Shown: positions 7,725 through 15,948 of the stretch, piece after piece
Layout: each line of letters begins with the position of its first letter
Numbering within the stretch: the stretch's first letter is position 1
Assembly (NCBI RefSeq): GCF_024612015.1
Contig: NZ_CP102512.1
Location: 6,386,001 to 6,450,000 of the forward strand
Length of the DNA: 64,000 nucleotides
Direction of reading: 5' to 3'
Source of the DNA: Streptomyces sp. CA-210063
Lineage (GTDB): Bacteria > Actinomycetota > Actinomycetes > Streptomycetales > Streptomycetaceae
Program-made: the position numbers and the translations under genes
The notes under the pieces: generated by a model
What the model was told of the DNA's origin: nothing
Database searches by the model: none
The model's input: only the letters and a program-made list of their open reading frames with translations

Positions 7725-8581
7725 GCGCGGACAAGGGCACGGGCGTGACGGACAGTCCTGCCGCGCGGTTGCAGACCCTCTTCGAGGGGCACCGGCTGAC
7801 GCCCACCCAGCGGCGGATCGCCCACAGCATGGTGCGGCGGGCGGCGGACGCGCCGTTCCTGTCGAGCGTGGAGCTGGCGGAGCTGGCCGGGGTCAGCCAG
7901 CCGTCCGTGACACGGTTCGCGGTGGCGCTGGGCTTCGACGGCTACCCGGCGCTGCGCAGGCATCTGCGGGACGTCGCGCCCGCCGAACCGGCCCCGGACA
8001 CCACCGCCTACAACGAGTACCAGCAGGCCGTCGAGGCCGAGATCGAGAACCTGCGGCATCTGGCCGAGGTGCTCGCCGACCCCGCCCCGGTGACGCGCGC
8101 CGGGCGGCTGCTGGCCGCGTCCCGGCCGCTGCCGGTGCTCGGGCTGCGCGCCGCGGCCTCCCAGGCGTACGGCTTCGCGTACTTCGCCGCGAAGGTCCAC
8201 CCCGACGTACGGCTGCTGCACGAGGGCGGCAGCATGCTCCACGACCGGATCGACGCGGCGGTACGGGCGGGCGCGACCGCCCTGCTCTGCTTCGCGCTGC
8301 CCCGGCATCCGCGCGAGGTCGTCGAGACCCTGGCGTACGCCAAGGAGGCGGGGCTCTTCGTCGTCACGGTCGCCGACTCCGCCTTCGCGCCCGTCGCCAA
8401 GGTCTCCGACCTGCTGCTGCCCGCCGCCGTCGGCACCGGGCTCGCCTTCGACACCGCCTGCGCGCCGATGCTGCTGGGCCGGGTGCTCCTGGAGGCCATG
8501 TGCGACGACCTGCCGGAGGCGCAGGCCCGCCTGGAGGAGTTCGACGCGAGGGCCGCGACGCGGGGGCTGTTCGTGGAGTAG
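7721..8581 (+). CDS. RpiR-family transcriptional regulator (HTH plus SIS domain)
   Basis: A 286-residue protein. The N-terminal helix-turn-helix domain (about 12-90) contains LTPTQRRIAHSMV and AELAGVSQPSVTRFAVALGF, typical RpiR DNA-binding sequence. A SIS (sugar isomerase-type) ligand domain follows (about 120-260: VLGLRAAASQAYG, LLCFALPRHPREVVE). ATG 7721 overlaps the stop of the lyase-like gene as ATGA and has GGAGGGGGAG upstream, so the two are translationally coupled. Regulators of this family usually control the gene next door in response to a phosphosugar or related metabolite; here the likely target is its own operon. Confidence 0.9.
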   Translation: MSADKGTGVTDSPAARLQTLFEGHRLTPTQRRIAHSMVRRAADAPFLSSVELAELAGVSQPSVTRFAVALGFDGYPALRRHLRDVAPAEPAPDTTAYNEYQQAVEAEIENLRHLAEVLADPAPVTRAGRLLAASRPLPVLGLRAAASQAYGFAYFAAKVHPDVRLLHEGGSMLHDRIDAAVRAGATALLCFALPRHPREVVETLAYAKEAGLFVVTVADSAFAPVAKVSDLLLPAAVGTGLAFDTACAPMLLGRVLLEAMCDDLPEAQARLEEFDARAATRGLFVE

Positions 8582-8681
8582 CACTTCGGGAACGAATCCG
8601 TGATTCTCAGGCGCGTTTCACGTTCGCTGGTTACCGTGCCGGGCGACTGTCGTACGACCTTGGAATTACGGGAGGCGGAGC

Positions 8682-9251
8682 GTGGCGCGCGGAGGGCAGG
8701 GGCTGGCTCGGGTGGCCGTCGTGGTGCGGGCCGGAGCGGCACCGTTGTGGTGGCTCGGAGTGGTCGCGGCGGGCATCGGTGTGGTGCCGTCGGGGCTGAC
8801 GGGGCGGCGGATCGGGGTGCTGGCCGGGGCCGTGCTCTTCCTCGTCGCCGCCGGTGCGGTGGCGTGGGTGCGGCGCGGCCGGTATCTCACTCCGGCGCGC
8901 GCTGCTGTGCGCGCTGGCAAGCACGATGTGCTCCAGGACCGGGCCGTCACTGCTCGCAACTGGCGCCGCGGGCACCGCTGGTGGCTGCTCCTCGGCTTCG
9001 CGGCCGCGCTCGGCTCCTCCTTCGCGGTCCCCGCGGCGGGCGGCATGCTCCTCGCCGGCCTCGGCACCGGCCTCCGCCTCAAGGCGGCTTGGTTCGGCCG
9101 CCACGAACTCGCCACGGGTCAGCTCTACTGGCTCCGCGTCGACTGGCTCTCGGCCGGGGCCGGCCGCCCGACGGGCAAGCGGGTGGCCGGCTACCGGACC
9201 ACCGGGCTCGGCGCGGGCGACGCGGGGCCCGGGGGCGGGCGGCGGAGGTAG
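8682..9251 (+). CDS. Hypothetical membrane protein
   Basis: A 189-residue protein with hydrophobic segments at about 12-33 (VRAGAAPLWWLGVVAAGIGVV), 42-62 (RIGVLAGAVLFLVAAGAVAW) and a further hydrophobic stretch around 100-125. It ends in a Gly/Arg-rich tail. GTG 8682 is preceded by GGGAGGCGGAG. The gene converges with the permease, with only two bases between the stops. No function is recognised. Confidence 0.75.
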   Translation: MARGGQGLARVAVVVRAGAAPLWWLGVVAAGIGVVPSGLTGRRIGVLAGAVLFLVAAGAVAWVRRGRYLTPARAAVRAGKHDVLQDRAVTARNWRRGHRWWLLLGFAAALGSSFAVPAAGGMLLAGLGTGLRLKAAWFGRHELATGQLYWLRVDWLSAGAGRPTGKRVAGYRTTGLGAGDAGPGGGRRR

Positions 9252-9253
9252 GG

Positions 9254-10615
9254 CTACTCGCCGCGTGTCCGCAGGACCAGCTTGTTCACGGCCCACAGGG
9301 CGATGCCGATGGCCAGCAGCACACCGGCGCGGATGTAGACGTCGGCCGGACGGTCGGCCAGGGGGCTGGCCAGAATCAGTGCGGTGACGGCGCCGAGGAC
9401 GGGCAGAACCGTCGGTGTCCGGAAGTGGGCGTGGTCGACGGGGTCGCGGCGGAGCACCAGCACCGCGATGTTGACGACGGCGAAGACACAGAGGAGGAGG
9501 AAGGCGGTGGTGTCGCCGAGGCCCTCGATCTCGCCGGTGGAGACGAGGCCGATGGCCAGGAGGGTGACGAAGACGATGCCCACGACCGGGGTGCGGCGGC
9601 GGGGCAGGACACGGGCCATGCCGCGCGGCAGGATGCGCTCGTTGGCCATGCCGTAGCAGAGACGGGAGGCCATCATGATGTTGATCAGGGCGGAGTTGGT
9701 GACCGCGAAGAGGGCGATCAGCGCGAAGAGTTTGTGCGGGAAGTCGACCCCGCCGGCCTTCACCACTTCCAGCAGCGGGCCGCTGGAGCCCGCCAGGGTC
9801 TTGGAGTCGACCAGCAGGGACGAGACCAGGGCGACCAGGACGTAGATCGTGCCGGTGACCGCCACGCCGATGAAGATCGCTCGGGGGAAGGTCCTGGTCG
9901 GGTCCTTCGTCTCCTCCGCCATGTTCACCGAGTCCTCGAAGCCGACGAAGGCGAAGAAGCCGAGGGCCGTGGCACCGAGAACGCTGGTGAGCAGCGCGTA
10001 TCCCGCGCCGCTCGCCTCGAACTCGGTGAGGCGGGCCGGTTCGCCGTCGCCGCCCAGGACCGCCCAGGCGCCGATCGTGAGGATGATCAGCAGGCCGGTC
10101 AGCTCGACCAGGGTCAGCACCACGTTCGTCTTCACCGACTCGGAGACGCCCCGGAGGTTCAGGGCGGCCAGCAGCACGATGAAGGTGATGGCGATGAGGG
10201 TGGGCGGCAGGGCGCCGTTCGTCAGCTCGTCCAGATAGTCGCCGCTGAAGGCGCGCGCGGCGGCGCTCGCGGACGACAGGCCCGAGCACATCACCATGAA
10301 GGCGACGATGAAGGTCACGAAGGGCAGCTTGAAGGCCTTCTGCGTGTAGAGGGCCGCCCCGGCCGCCTTCGGGTACTTGCCGACCAGTTCGACGTACGAG
10401 GCCGCCGTCAGGATCGCCACCACGAAACCGATGACGAAGGGGAGCCAGAGGGCTCCGCCGACCTTCCCGGCGACCTTGCCCGTGGTCGCGTAGATGCCAG
10501 TGCCGAGGATGTCGCCGATCACGAAGAGGATCAGCAGCTTGGGCCCGAGCACCCGCTTGAGGCCGGCCTCCTCTGCGGGTGCCGGTGTACCGGTGGTGCT
10601 TTCGGTGGTGGACAA
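9254..10615 (-). CDS. APC-family amino acid permease
   Basis: A 453-residue integral membrane protein with about 12 hydrophobic segments. The start of helix 1, LLILFVIGDILGTGIYATTG, carries the conserved unwound Gly-rich substrate motif (GxGIY) of APC transporters. FFAFVGFEDSVNMAEETKDPTRTFPRAI is the conserved helix 6-7 region. It is expected to import an amino acid or related amine by cation symport; specificity cannot be read. The start is TTG 10615, preceded by GGGGGAGGTTCTC; an in-frame ATG 57 bases further out lacks a binding site. It stands alone with its own promoter region. Confidence 0.9.
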   Translation of the reverse strand: MSTTESTTGTPAPAEEAGLKRVLGPKLLILFVIGDILGTGIYATTGKVAGKVGGALWLPFVIGFVVAILTAASYVELVGKYPKAAGAALYTQKAFKLPFVTFIVAFMVMCSGLSSASAAARAFSGDYLDELTNGALPPTLIAITFIVLLAALNLRGVSESVKTNVVLTLVELTGLLIILTIGAWAVLGGDGEPARLTEFEASGAGYALLTSVLGATALGFFAFVGFEDSVNMAEETKDPTRTFPRAIFIGVAVTGTIYVLVALVSSLLVDSKTLAGSSGPLLEVVKAGGVDFPHKLFALIALFAVTNSALINIMMASRLCYGMANERILPRGMARVLPRRRTPVVGIVFVTLLAIGLVSTGEIEGLGDTTAFLLLCVFAVVNIAVLVLRRDPVDHAHFRTPTVLPVLGAVTALILASPLADRPADVYIRAGVLLAIGIALWAVNKLVLRTRGE

Positions 10616-10760
10616 GAGAACCTCCCCCGATCGGTGATCCGTCCGAGGGAGTCCTGCCCGGTCGCGGGCCATGGATGCACTCGCAACCGATTCTCAGAGG
10701 TTCACCAGAGGTTCGGAGGCATGGGCACGGCTCGCGGGGTGAGTGTGGGGCGCGCGGGGC

Positions 10761-11480
10761 TCAGGTGGTGCGCAGGGTCCGCCTGGCGAGCTCGTACGCC
10801 GGGAGCATCTCCTCGTGTTCCTGGGTGTCGAAGCCGCCGAGATGGACGACGACGGGGCCGTCCGGGGTGACCGCGAGGAAAGCCCGCTCCTTCTTCGTCT
10901 CCTCCAGGACCTCACTGGTGTAGAGGTACTCGACCTCGGCGCCGGAGACGTCGGAGTCCGAGGTGAACGCGGTGTACTCGGCCTTGCTCGTGTTGCCCTC
11001 GGCCGCCACGAACTCCTTGAGCAGTGCCTCCGCTTCGCCCTCCTTCGCGCCCGCCTCGCCGGTCCAGACCCGGAGGAAGCCGATGTTCCCGGCCGGCTTG
11101 GCGTCGATCTCACAGGCGGCGGTGAACGGGCCCTGGTGGAGCAGCCCCTCGGCCAGCTCCGCGGCGAGCTGGTCCTCCTCGGAACCGCTCCCGCCGCCGG
11201 GCACCTCCGTCTCGACGGCCTCCGGCTGCCACTTCTCGGCCGTGTCGAAGGTGACCGGCAGTTCGCAGGCGGAACCGGCCGCGCCGACGCTGCCGCCGCT
11301 CTCGACGGTGCCCTCCGGGGCCTGCGCCATCGCCTCCGCCGCAGCCTCCGCCGTTGCCGGCTTGGTGGCGCCGGCCGACGCCTTAGCGTCGTCGCCGTCG
11401 GCCGCCTCCGAGCATCCCGTCAGCACCCCGGCCAGCAGCGCCATCTGCGCCAGCACCGTCCCCCGTACCGCTCTTCCCAC
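10761..11480 (-). CDS. Secreted lipoprotein of unknown function
   Basis: A 239-residue protein with a lipoprotein signal: a basic start, a hydrophobic run VLAQMALLAGV and the lipobox LTGC followed by Ser, so Cys would be lipidated and the protein held on the outer face of the membrane. After an Ala/Glu-rich linker (about 25-70) comes a globular domain with two Cys (SACELPV, TAACEID) that could form a disulfide. GTG 11480 has AAGGGGAGG six bases upstream; the longer frame has no such site. Neighbours give no functional clue. Confidence 0.8.
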   Translation of the reverse strand: MGRAVRGTVLAQMALLAGVLTGCSEAADGDDAKASAGATKPATAEAAAEAMAQAPEGTVESGGSVGAAGSACELPVTFDTAEKWQPEAVETEVPGGGSGSEEDQLAAELAEGLLHQGPFTAACEIDAKPAGNIGFLRVWTGEAGAKEGEAEALLKEFVAAEGNTSKAEYTAFTSDSDVSGAEVEYLYTSEVLEETKKERAFLAVTPDGPVVVHLGGFDTQEHEEMLPAYELARRTLRTT

Positions 11481-11584
11481 GGCCACCCTCCCCTTGTCGT
11501 TCCAGGGCGGACACGGTAGCCGAGGGACAGGGACGGTGTTCGCACGGGTGTGCGGGGGTGGGGCTTCTGCCGGGGAATGCGCTG

Positions 11585-11616
11585 GGCGGCGCTCCCCGCG
11601 TGAGGGGGGCGCCGCC
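11585..11616 (-). terminator. Hairpin downstream of roadblock operon
   Basis: GGCGGCGCTCCCC (11585-11597) pairs with GGGGGGCGCCGCC (11604-11616) with one G-T type mismatch. A further perfect 16-bp palindrome, CAGGGTGATCACCCTG, lies at 11625-11640, between it and the last gene of the operon. Confidence 0.5.
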
Positions 11617-11652
11617 GGAGCCCTCAGGGTGATCACCCTGGTGTCAGCGTGG

Positions 11653-12027
11653 TCAGACCTCCAACTCCGCCTCGATCCTCTTCAGCTGGTGCCTGGCCAT
11701 GGCCAGGTTGGCCCGCTTGGAGTCGAGGACCAGATAGAGGAAGAGGCCGTTGCCGCCGCGGCCGGTGAGAAGGCGGATCAGGTGGTACGCGTCGGACAGG
11801 GTGATCAGGATGTCCTCGATCTCGCCCTTGAGGCCGAGGTGTTCCATGGTGCGCAGCTTGGCGCGGACGACATCGGTGTTGCCGGCGGCGGCGACGGTGA
11901 GGTCGAACCCCTTGCTGCCGCCGATCGTGCCCAGTGCCATGCCGCTGGTGTAGTCGACCAGCGCGGCGCCGGTCGCGCCCTCGATGGACGCGAGGGCCTC
12001 TTTCAACGCGGTCTCGGTGTTGGCCAT
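11653..12027 (-). CDS. Roadblock/LC7-domain protein (third of operon)
   Basis: A 124-residue protein that is almost entirely one roadblock fold: ALASIEGATGAALVDYTSGMALGTIG at the start and LFLYLVLDSKRANLAMARHQLKRIEAEL at the end. Roadblock proteins in bacteria (MglB, CvnB) act on small Ras-like GTPases. It is the last gene of a four-gene operon, 16 bases after its neighbour. No GTPase gene is present in the operon, so its partner must be elsewhere or its role differs. Confidence 0.85.
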   Translation of the reverse strand: MANTETALKEALASIEGATGAALVDYTSGMALGTIGGSKGFDLTVAAAGNTDVVRAKLRTMEHLGLKGEIEDILITLSDAYHLIRLLTGRGGNGLFLYLVLDSKRANLAMARHQLKRIEAELEV

Positions 12028-12043
12028 GGTGTGCGGTGTCCTT

Positions 12044-12652
12044 TCAACTCTCAGTGGTGGTAGCGGTGTTGGGAGTGGTTCTGGGGGTGGCGCGTGGGGT
12101 GGTCGTGCGGGGGGTCCGGCGGGGCATGGTCGACCTGACCGTGGCCGTGGCCGGCGTCTGTGGCGAGATCGCGGTGGTGGCCGCGCTCGGGGCGGTGTTC
12201 GGGGCGGCGCTCGCGGTTTTCGCCGCCGACCGGGCCGCGTTCTTGGTGGCCGCCTTGGCGGCGGCCGTGTCGTCCGGCCGGGGCGGGGCGTCCATCAGCT
12301 CGCCGATACGGCTGCCGGCGCGGCGGCCCTCCAGGTGCAGTCGGCCCACGTTGACCCGGTCCTGGGCCAGCAGGGTCAGCACGGCCGAGTCGCCGGCCGC
12401 GTAGGTCGCCACATAGCCGTGGTCGCCGCGCAGCAGCAGTTCGCGGAGCTCGCCCCGGCCGGCGGCGTCCGTCATCCGCACGGCGACGCCGAGCGCGGCC
12501 GCGGTGAGCGCCGCCAGGCCCTCCGGTTCCACGCCGGGGGTGTCGTGAGCCAGGACCAGCCCGTCCACACTGGCCGCGAGCGCGCCGGTCAGCTGGGGTA
12601 CACGGGCCCTCAACCGGTGCAGTTCATCGAGGACTTCGGCCTCTGCGGCCAT
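12044..12652 (-). CDS. Roadblock/LC7 protein with long basic Ala/Thr/Pro tail
   Basis: A 202-residue protein. The first 125 residues form a roadblock-type domain (VPQLTGALAASVDGLVLAHD, LLRGDHGYVATYAAGDSAVLTLLAQ). The remaining 75 residues are a low-complexity Lys/Arg/Ala/Thr/Pro tail (KAATKNAARSAAKTAS, RTPRTTTPRATPRTT) like disordered nucleic-acid-binding tails. ATG 12652 follows GAGAGGAGAC. It lies in the operon between the PATAN-like gene and the third roadblock gene. The tail might bind nucleic acid or the membrane surface; that is inference from composition only. Confidence 0.8.
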   Translation of the reverse strand: MAAEAEVLDELHRLRARVPQLTGALAASVDGLVLAHDTPGVEPEGLAALTAAALGVAVRMTDAAGRGELRELLLRGDHGYVATYAAGDSAVLTLLAQDRVNVGRLHLEGRRAGSRIGELMDAPPRPDDTAAAKAATKNAARSAAKTASAAPNTAPSAATTAISPQTPATATVRSTMPRRTPRTTTPRATPRTTPNTATTTES

Positions 12653-12689
12653 GAGCAGTCTCCTCTCGGCGGGACGCTCCCGCTGCCGC

Positions 12690-13586
12690 TCAAAGGGCCT
12701 CCAGCGCATCCCTGAGCCTTTGCAGTAGGGCCACGTCGGGGTCTGTGGTGGTGAGCGGCCAAGGTGGGGTGGGGTGTGATTTCCCGTCACCGACCGCCAA
12801 CTCCGCCGACGGGTCGCGGCCCGGTTCGGTCGGCAGGGCATGGCCGGGGCCGGCCGGCATCGGTGGTGTTCCGGCCGGGCTGTGCCGAGTGGGGGATATG
12901 AGGCCCGCCGCCGCCAGCCGTCGTACGTCCACCAGGGTGTGGAAGGCGGGGCGCCCCAGGGTCAGGGAGATCTCGGCGGCCGTGCGGAAGCCGTTGACCT
13001 GCCCGAGTACGGCACCCTGGCGGGCCGGGACCGGTGGGACGTCCAGGCTCGCCGCCCTGATCAGCGGGGCGTCGTCGGTCGCCGGGTCGGGCCAGATGCG
13101 GTGCAGGAGGTCGCGGCGGCGCCGGGCCTCGCGCTCCACGGTGGCCACCGGCACCGGGCGGATCGGTCCGAGCCAGTGCGCGGCCCCGTAACGGAAGCGG
13201 GCCGGCGCGCCGCTCGGGCCGAGGACGAAGTACGCCGCGTCGAACAGCGCCCCCGCGTGGCACAGCTCCAGCGCGCCCCGGGCGACCCGGCCGCTGTCCA
13301 CGAGGAACCGCCCGACCCGCAGCCCGGCCCCGGCCGTGTCGACCGCCTCCCGCCAGCCGTCGCCGTCCAGGATGCCGCCGGTGGTGAGCAGCACGTCGAG
13401 GCCGGGGGAGCGGGGGCTCTCGGCGTGCACGACCTCGCCCTCGGACAGATACAGCGAACCACTCTCGCGCAGCAGTACGCCGGTGGCCCGCTCGGCGGCG
13501 AGCCGGCTCAGCATGGGGGAGACGGCGTGCGGGGTGTGCTCGTCCCGCACGGGCAGCCGGGGCGCGGGTGTGGTGATCACGCTCAT
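12690..13586 (-). CDS. PATAN/DUF4388-like protein with winged-helix C-terminal region
   Basis: A 298-residue protein. Residues about 25-120 resemble the PATAN (DUF4388) domain: MLSRLAAERATGVLLRE, YLSEGEVVHAES and VGRFLVDSGRVARGALE. Residues about 205-250 (VLGQVNGFRTAAEISLTLG, FHTLVDVRRLAAAGLI) look like a winged helix. The tail is Pro-rich. PATAN domains often accompany roadblock/GTPase switch systems. The start overlaps the stop of the upstream roadblock gene as ATGA, so the two are coupled. It may be the effector or DNA-binding output of the operon; this is inference. Confidence 0.65.
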   Translation of the reverse strand: MSVITTPAPRLPVRDEHTPHAVSPMLSRLAAERATGVLLRESGSLYLSEGEVVHAESPRSPGLDVLLTTGGILDGDGWREAVDTAGAGLRVGRFLVDSGRVARGALELCHAGALFDAAYFVLGPSGAPARFRYGAAHWLGPIRPVPVATVEREARRRRDLLHRIWPDPATDDAPLIRAASLDVPPVPARQGAVLGQVNGFRTAAEISLTLGRPAFHTLVDVRRLAAAGLISPTRHSPAGTPPMPAGPGHALPTEPGRDPSAELAVGDGKSHPTPPWPLTTTDPDVALLQRLRDALEAL

Positions 13587-13981
13587 GCCAGCACCAGCCG
13601 TCCCGCCATCTCGCCGAGCCGGATCCGGGCCAGCGCGAGATTGCCGTCCGTACGGGTCAGCCACAGATGCAGAAACACACTGCTGTCGAACGTCGTCCGC
13701 ACGAACCGCAGCACGTGGTACGTGTCCCGGTTGCTGACGATCAGGTCCTCGACCGGCAGATCCGCCCCGGACCAGTCGGAACCCGCCTCCGGCGCGAACG
13801 CCCGGTGCTCCGCCGCGAGCCGCGCCAACTCGGCCGCCTCCGCCGCGGTCGTCTCATGGTCACCGCCGGGTGCCTCCCCGACCGTGCCCAGCGCCAGCCC
13901 GCTGGTCCAGTCGACCACCGCGGCGCCCAAGGCACCGGGCAGCCTCATGGCCTCCACCAGACACTCGTCGATTCCGGGCAC
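13583..13981 (-). CDS. Roadblock/LC7-domain protein (first gene of operon)
   Basis: A 132-residue protein with the roadblock start LGAAVVDWTSGLALGTVG and end LHLWLTRTDGNLALARIRLGEMA, clearly related to the last gene of the operon (VDYTSGMALGTIG, ANLAMARHQLKRIE). It opens the operon, with its own promoter in the 378-bp gap upstream. ATG 13981 is preceded by GCAGGAGGGGGA. Like its relatives it should dimerise through its beta-sheet and bind a regulatory GTPase or one of the sister proteins. Confidence 0.85.
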   Translation of the reverse strand: MPGIDECLVEAMRLPGALGAAVVDWTSGLALGTVGEAPGGDHETTAAEAAELARLAAEHRAFAPEAGSDWSGADLPVEDLIVSNRDTYHVLRFVRTTFDSSVFLHLWLTRTDGNLALARIRLGEMAGRLVLA

Positions 13982-14359
13982 CGTGGCTCCCCCTCCTGCC
14001 TGCGGTTCGGCTGAGTGACCCAGACGCTACGCAACGTGTGCGCGAGGAGTGAGGGATCTGGCATTTTCCAGCGGAACATGCGGCCAGGCGACTAACGTAG
14101 GTCGACTTGCCTGGTTTTCACCGCTGTTGAGACCCGGGAGGCACGCTGCCGTGTTGACGTGGGCATATGCGGACACCTCGCATGCCGGGCCGGGTCGCGA
14201 CGCCGGGCGTCAATCCTTCTGGGGGGCTTGAGGAGCGCGCGAATGGGGGCGGTTAATACTCCTGGGCGCCCCCCGGACACCCAGGGGCGCGGGGAACTGC
14301 GCGATCAGCCACGAACAACCCGCAGCCGCCACATCACAGTTACCTCGAGCTCTCAGGCG
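13982..14359. other. Intergenic region: roadblock operon promoter side and one intergenic repeat
   Basis: No gene is supported here. The part next to 13981 must carry the roadblock operon promoter, though no clear -35/-10 pair is visible. It contains CCAGGC at about 14082 and GCCTGG at about 14108 as a spaced inverted repeat. TTGACG on the plus strand near 14154 has no plus-strand gene behind it. The part next to 14359 holds repeat copy b. Confidence 0.5.
14282..14335 (-). repeat. Intergenic repeat copy b
   Basis: An inverse copy of the family, AGGGGCGCGGGGAACTGCGC then GATCAGCCACGAACAACCC and a GC-rich end. It starts about 25 bases after the stop of the PLP-enzyme gene and reads in that gene's sense direction. 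Confidence 0.75.
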
Positions 14360-15793
14360 TCAAAGCCCCAACAGCCCCGACCTCTCCACTCCCCCCGCCT
14401 CCGCCACGATCTCCTCCACGGTCTGCGCCTTCCGAACCACCGCGAACCGCATCTCCCCCTCCCCGGGGGCGTACCCATAAACCCCCGGCCGCGGCAGCGA
14501 GTTGTACGCATAGTGGTGCGCGAAGTAATACGCGCCCGTGTCCAACGCGGCCGCGTAATCCCCCGGCTCGAAGAGCGGCAAAGCCCGCCCCTCCGCCAGC
14601 AGATCCCCCGCGAAACACGCCGGCCCGGCCACGTCCTGCACCGCCACCGGCCCGCTCTTCACCCGGCCCTTCCCGTCGTACGCCGCGATCCGCAACGGCC
14701 AGGACCCCGGCGCGTACACCGTCCGCGTCGCCACCTGCACCCCCGCATGGGTGACCGCGATGACCCGCCCGCCCGCACTCTTCGTGTACTCCACGCGCGC
14801 GACGATCGTCCCGTGCTTCGCGAGCAGCGACCGCCCGAACTCGGTGACCAGCCCGTACCGCCCGTCGAACAGCCCCGGCACCGCCTCCGCCAGCAGCCGC
14901 GCGTACTGCTCGTACGTCGGGGTCGCCGCCTCCGACGCGAAGTTCACCGGCAGTCCGCCGCCGATGTCGATCGTGTCGATCTGCCGCCGCCCGATCCGCC
15001 GGTTGATCTCCTCCGCCAGCTCGTACGTCTCGGAGATCCCCCGCGTCATCAGCGACAGCGGCATCCCCTGCGACCCGGTGTGCGCGTGCAGCCGGCTCAG
15101 CCAGGGGCGGTCCAGATACGCCTGTACGACCCACTCCCGGGCGCCCTCGTCCCGGAGCGCCACCCCGAACTTCGACGTGGCCGTCGCCGTGGACAGCGCG
15201 TCGATCGTGCCGCCGCCGACCTGCGGGTTCACCCGGATGCCGAGGGGGGAGCGGGTGGTGGCCGACCGTACGAGCGCGTCGATGCGGTCCAGCTCCTGCG
15301 GATTGTCCGCGTTGACCGCGATGCCCAGCGCCAGCGCCTCCCGCAGCTCCGCCGGGGTCTTGGCGGGGGAGTCGAGCACGGTCTGCTTCGGTGACATCCC
15401 GGCCGCCCGTGCCAGGGCCAGCTCCCCGGCGCTCGCCACCTCCGCGCCGATCCCCGCCTGCCGCAGCAGCCGCAGCACGGGCACGAGCGGCGTCGCCTTC
15501 ACCGCGAACGCGTGCAGGACGGGTGTGCCGGGCGCCGTCACCGCGTCGAACGCCCTCCGCAGCGCTCCCGCCGAGGCCCGGATCCCGGTCACGTCCAGCA
15601 GCGCGACCACCGGAGTGCCGGGACCGAGCAGCCCCTGCTCCACGGCCGCCCGCACGGCCTCGTCCCGCCGGGCGGCCCGCTCGCCGTCGGTGTCGAACAG
15701 CCGCAGCGTGCGCTCACCGTCCCCCTCGTCCCGCGGGTGGGCGCAGCCCTCGGCCGACCTGTCCTCACCGGTCCCGTTCGTCACGTCTCCCAT
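14360..15793 (-). CDS. Fold-type III PLP-dependent decarboxylase-like enzyme
   Basis: A 477-residue protein of the alanine racemase/diaminopimelate decarboxylase fold. HAFAVKATPLVPVLRLL carries the PLP lysine; further motifs are LHAHTGSQG, IDTIDIGGGLPV (phosphate loop) and GRSLLAKHG. Near the end, GDYAAALDTGAYYFAHHYAYN holds the conserved Asp and Tyr. It may act on an amino acid as decarboxylase or racemase. Genuine lysA is not indicated: the usual residues for meso-diaminopimelate could not be confirmed, and the neighbours are histidine catabolism genes. ATG 15793 is preceded by GGGGGAACAG. It is divergent from hutU with 155 bp between. Confidence 0.8.
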   Translation of the reverse strand: MGDVTNGTGEDRSAEGCAHPRDEGDGERTLRLFDTDGERAARRDEAVRAAVEQGLLGPGTPVVALLDVTGIRASAGALRRAFDAVTAPGTPVLHAFAVKATPLVPVLRLLRQAGIGAEVASAGELALARAAGMSPKQTVLDSPAKTPAELREALALGIAVNADNPQELDRIDALVRSATTRSPLGIRVNPQVGGGTIDALSTATATSKFGVALRDEGAREWVVQAYLDRPWLSRLHAHTGSQGMPLSLMTRGISETYELAEEINRRIGRRQIDTIDIGGGLPVNFASEAATPTYEQYARLLAEAVPGLFDGRYGLVTEFGRSLLAKHGTIVARVEYTKSAGGRVIAVTHAGVQVATRTVYAPGSWPLRIAAYDGKGRVKSGPVAVQDVAGPACFAGDLLAEGRALPLFEPGDYAAALDTGAYYFAHHYAYNSLPRPGVYGYAPGEGEMRFAVVRKAQTVEEIVAEAGGVERSGLLGL

Positions 15794-15887
15794 CTGTTCC
15801 CCCGTTGTCGTGTCGATGTCCGCACCCACGCGGCCAGTGTGTCCAGCCAAACACCCGCGACGCGCCGTCGCTGGCCGTACGACTGTA

Positions 15888-15916
15888 TTGACTAGTTCTA
15901 TTCATCAAGTCAGGAT
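15888..15916 (+). promoter_or_regulatory. Promoter of the hut operon
   Basis: TTGACT (15888-15893) and CAGGAT (15911-15916) are separated by exactly 17 bases and lie 32 bases before the hutU start, matching the Streptomyces HrdB-type consensus (TTGACn, TAGGAT) closely. This is the clearest promoter in the window. Confidence 0.75.
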
Positions 15917-15924
15917 GTGAATAG
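15898..15924. promoter_or_regulatory. Inverted repeat overlapping the hut promoter
   Basis: CTATTCA (15898-15904) and TGAATAG (15918-15924) are perfect reverse complements with a 13-base spacer covering the -10 box. A repressor bound here would block RNA polymerase, fitting substrate-induced control of histidine breakdown. No regulator gene for the operon is next to it. Confidence 0.5.
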
Positions 15925-15948
15925 TTGCTGTAAAGCGAGGAGGCAGAC

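Noticed and set aside
9254..10870. Long plus-strand frame (from 8600) across the permease gene
   Set aside because: Rich in Asp/Gly/Arg/His with no domain; the opposite strand encodes a complete APC permease.
14154..14200. TTGACG on the plus strand as a promoter
   Set aside because: No plus-strand gene or terminator lies behind it for 1.7 kb and the -10 match is poor.
14360..15793. Naming the PLP enzyme lysA
   Set aside because: The fold is shared by many decarboxylases and racemases; context is not lysine synthesis and the specificity residues could not be confirmed.
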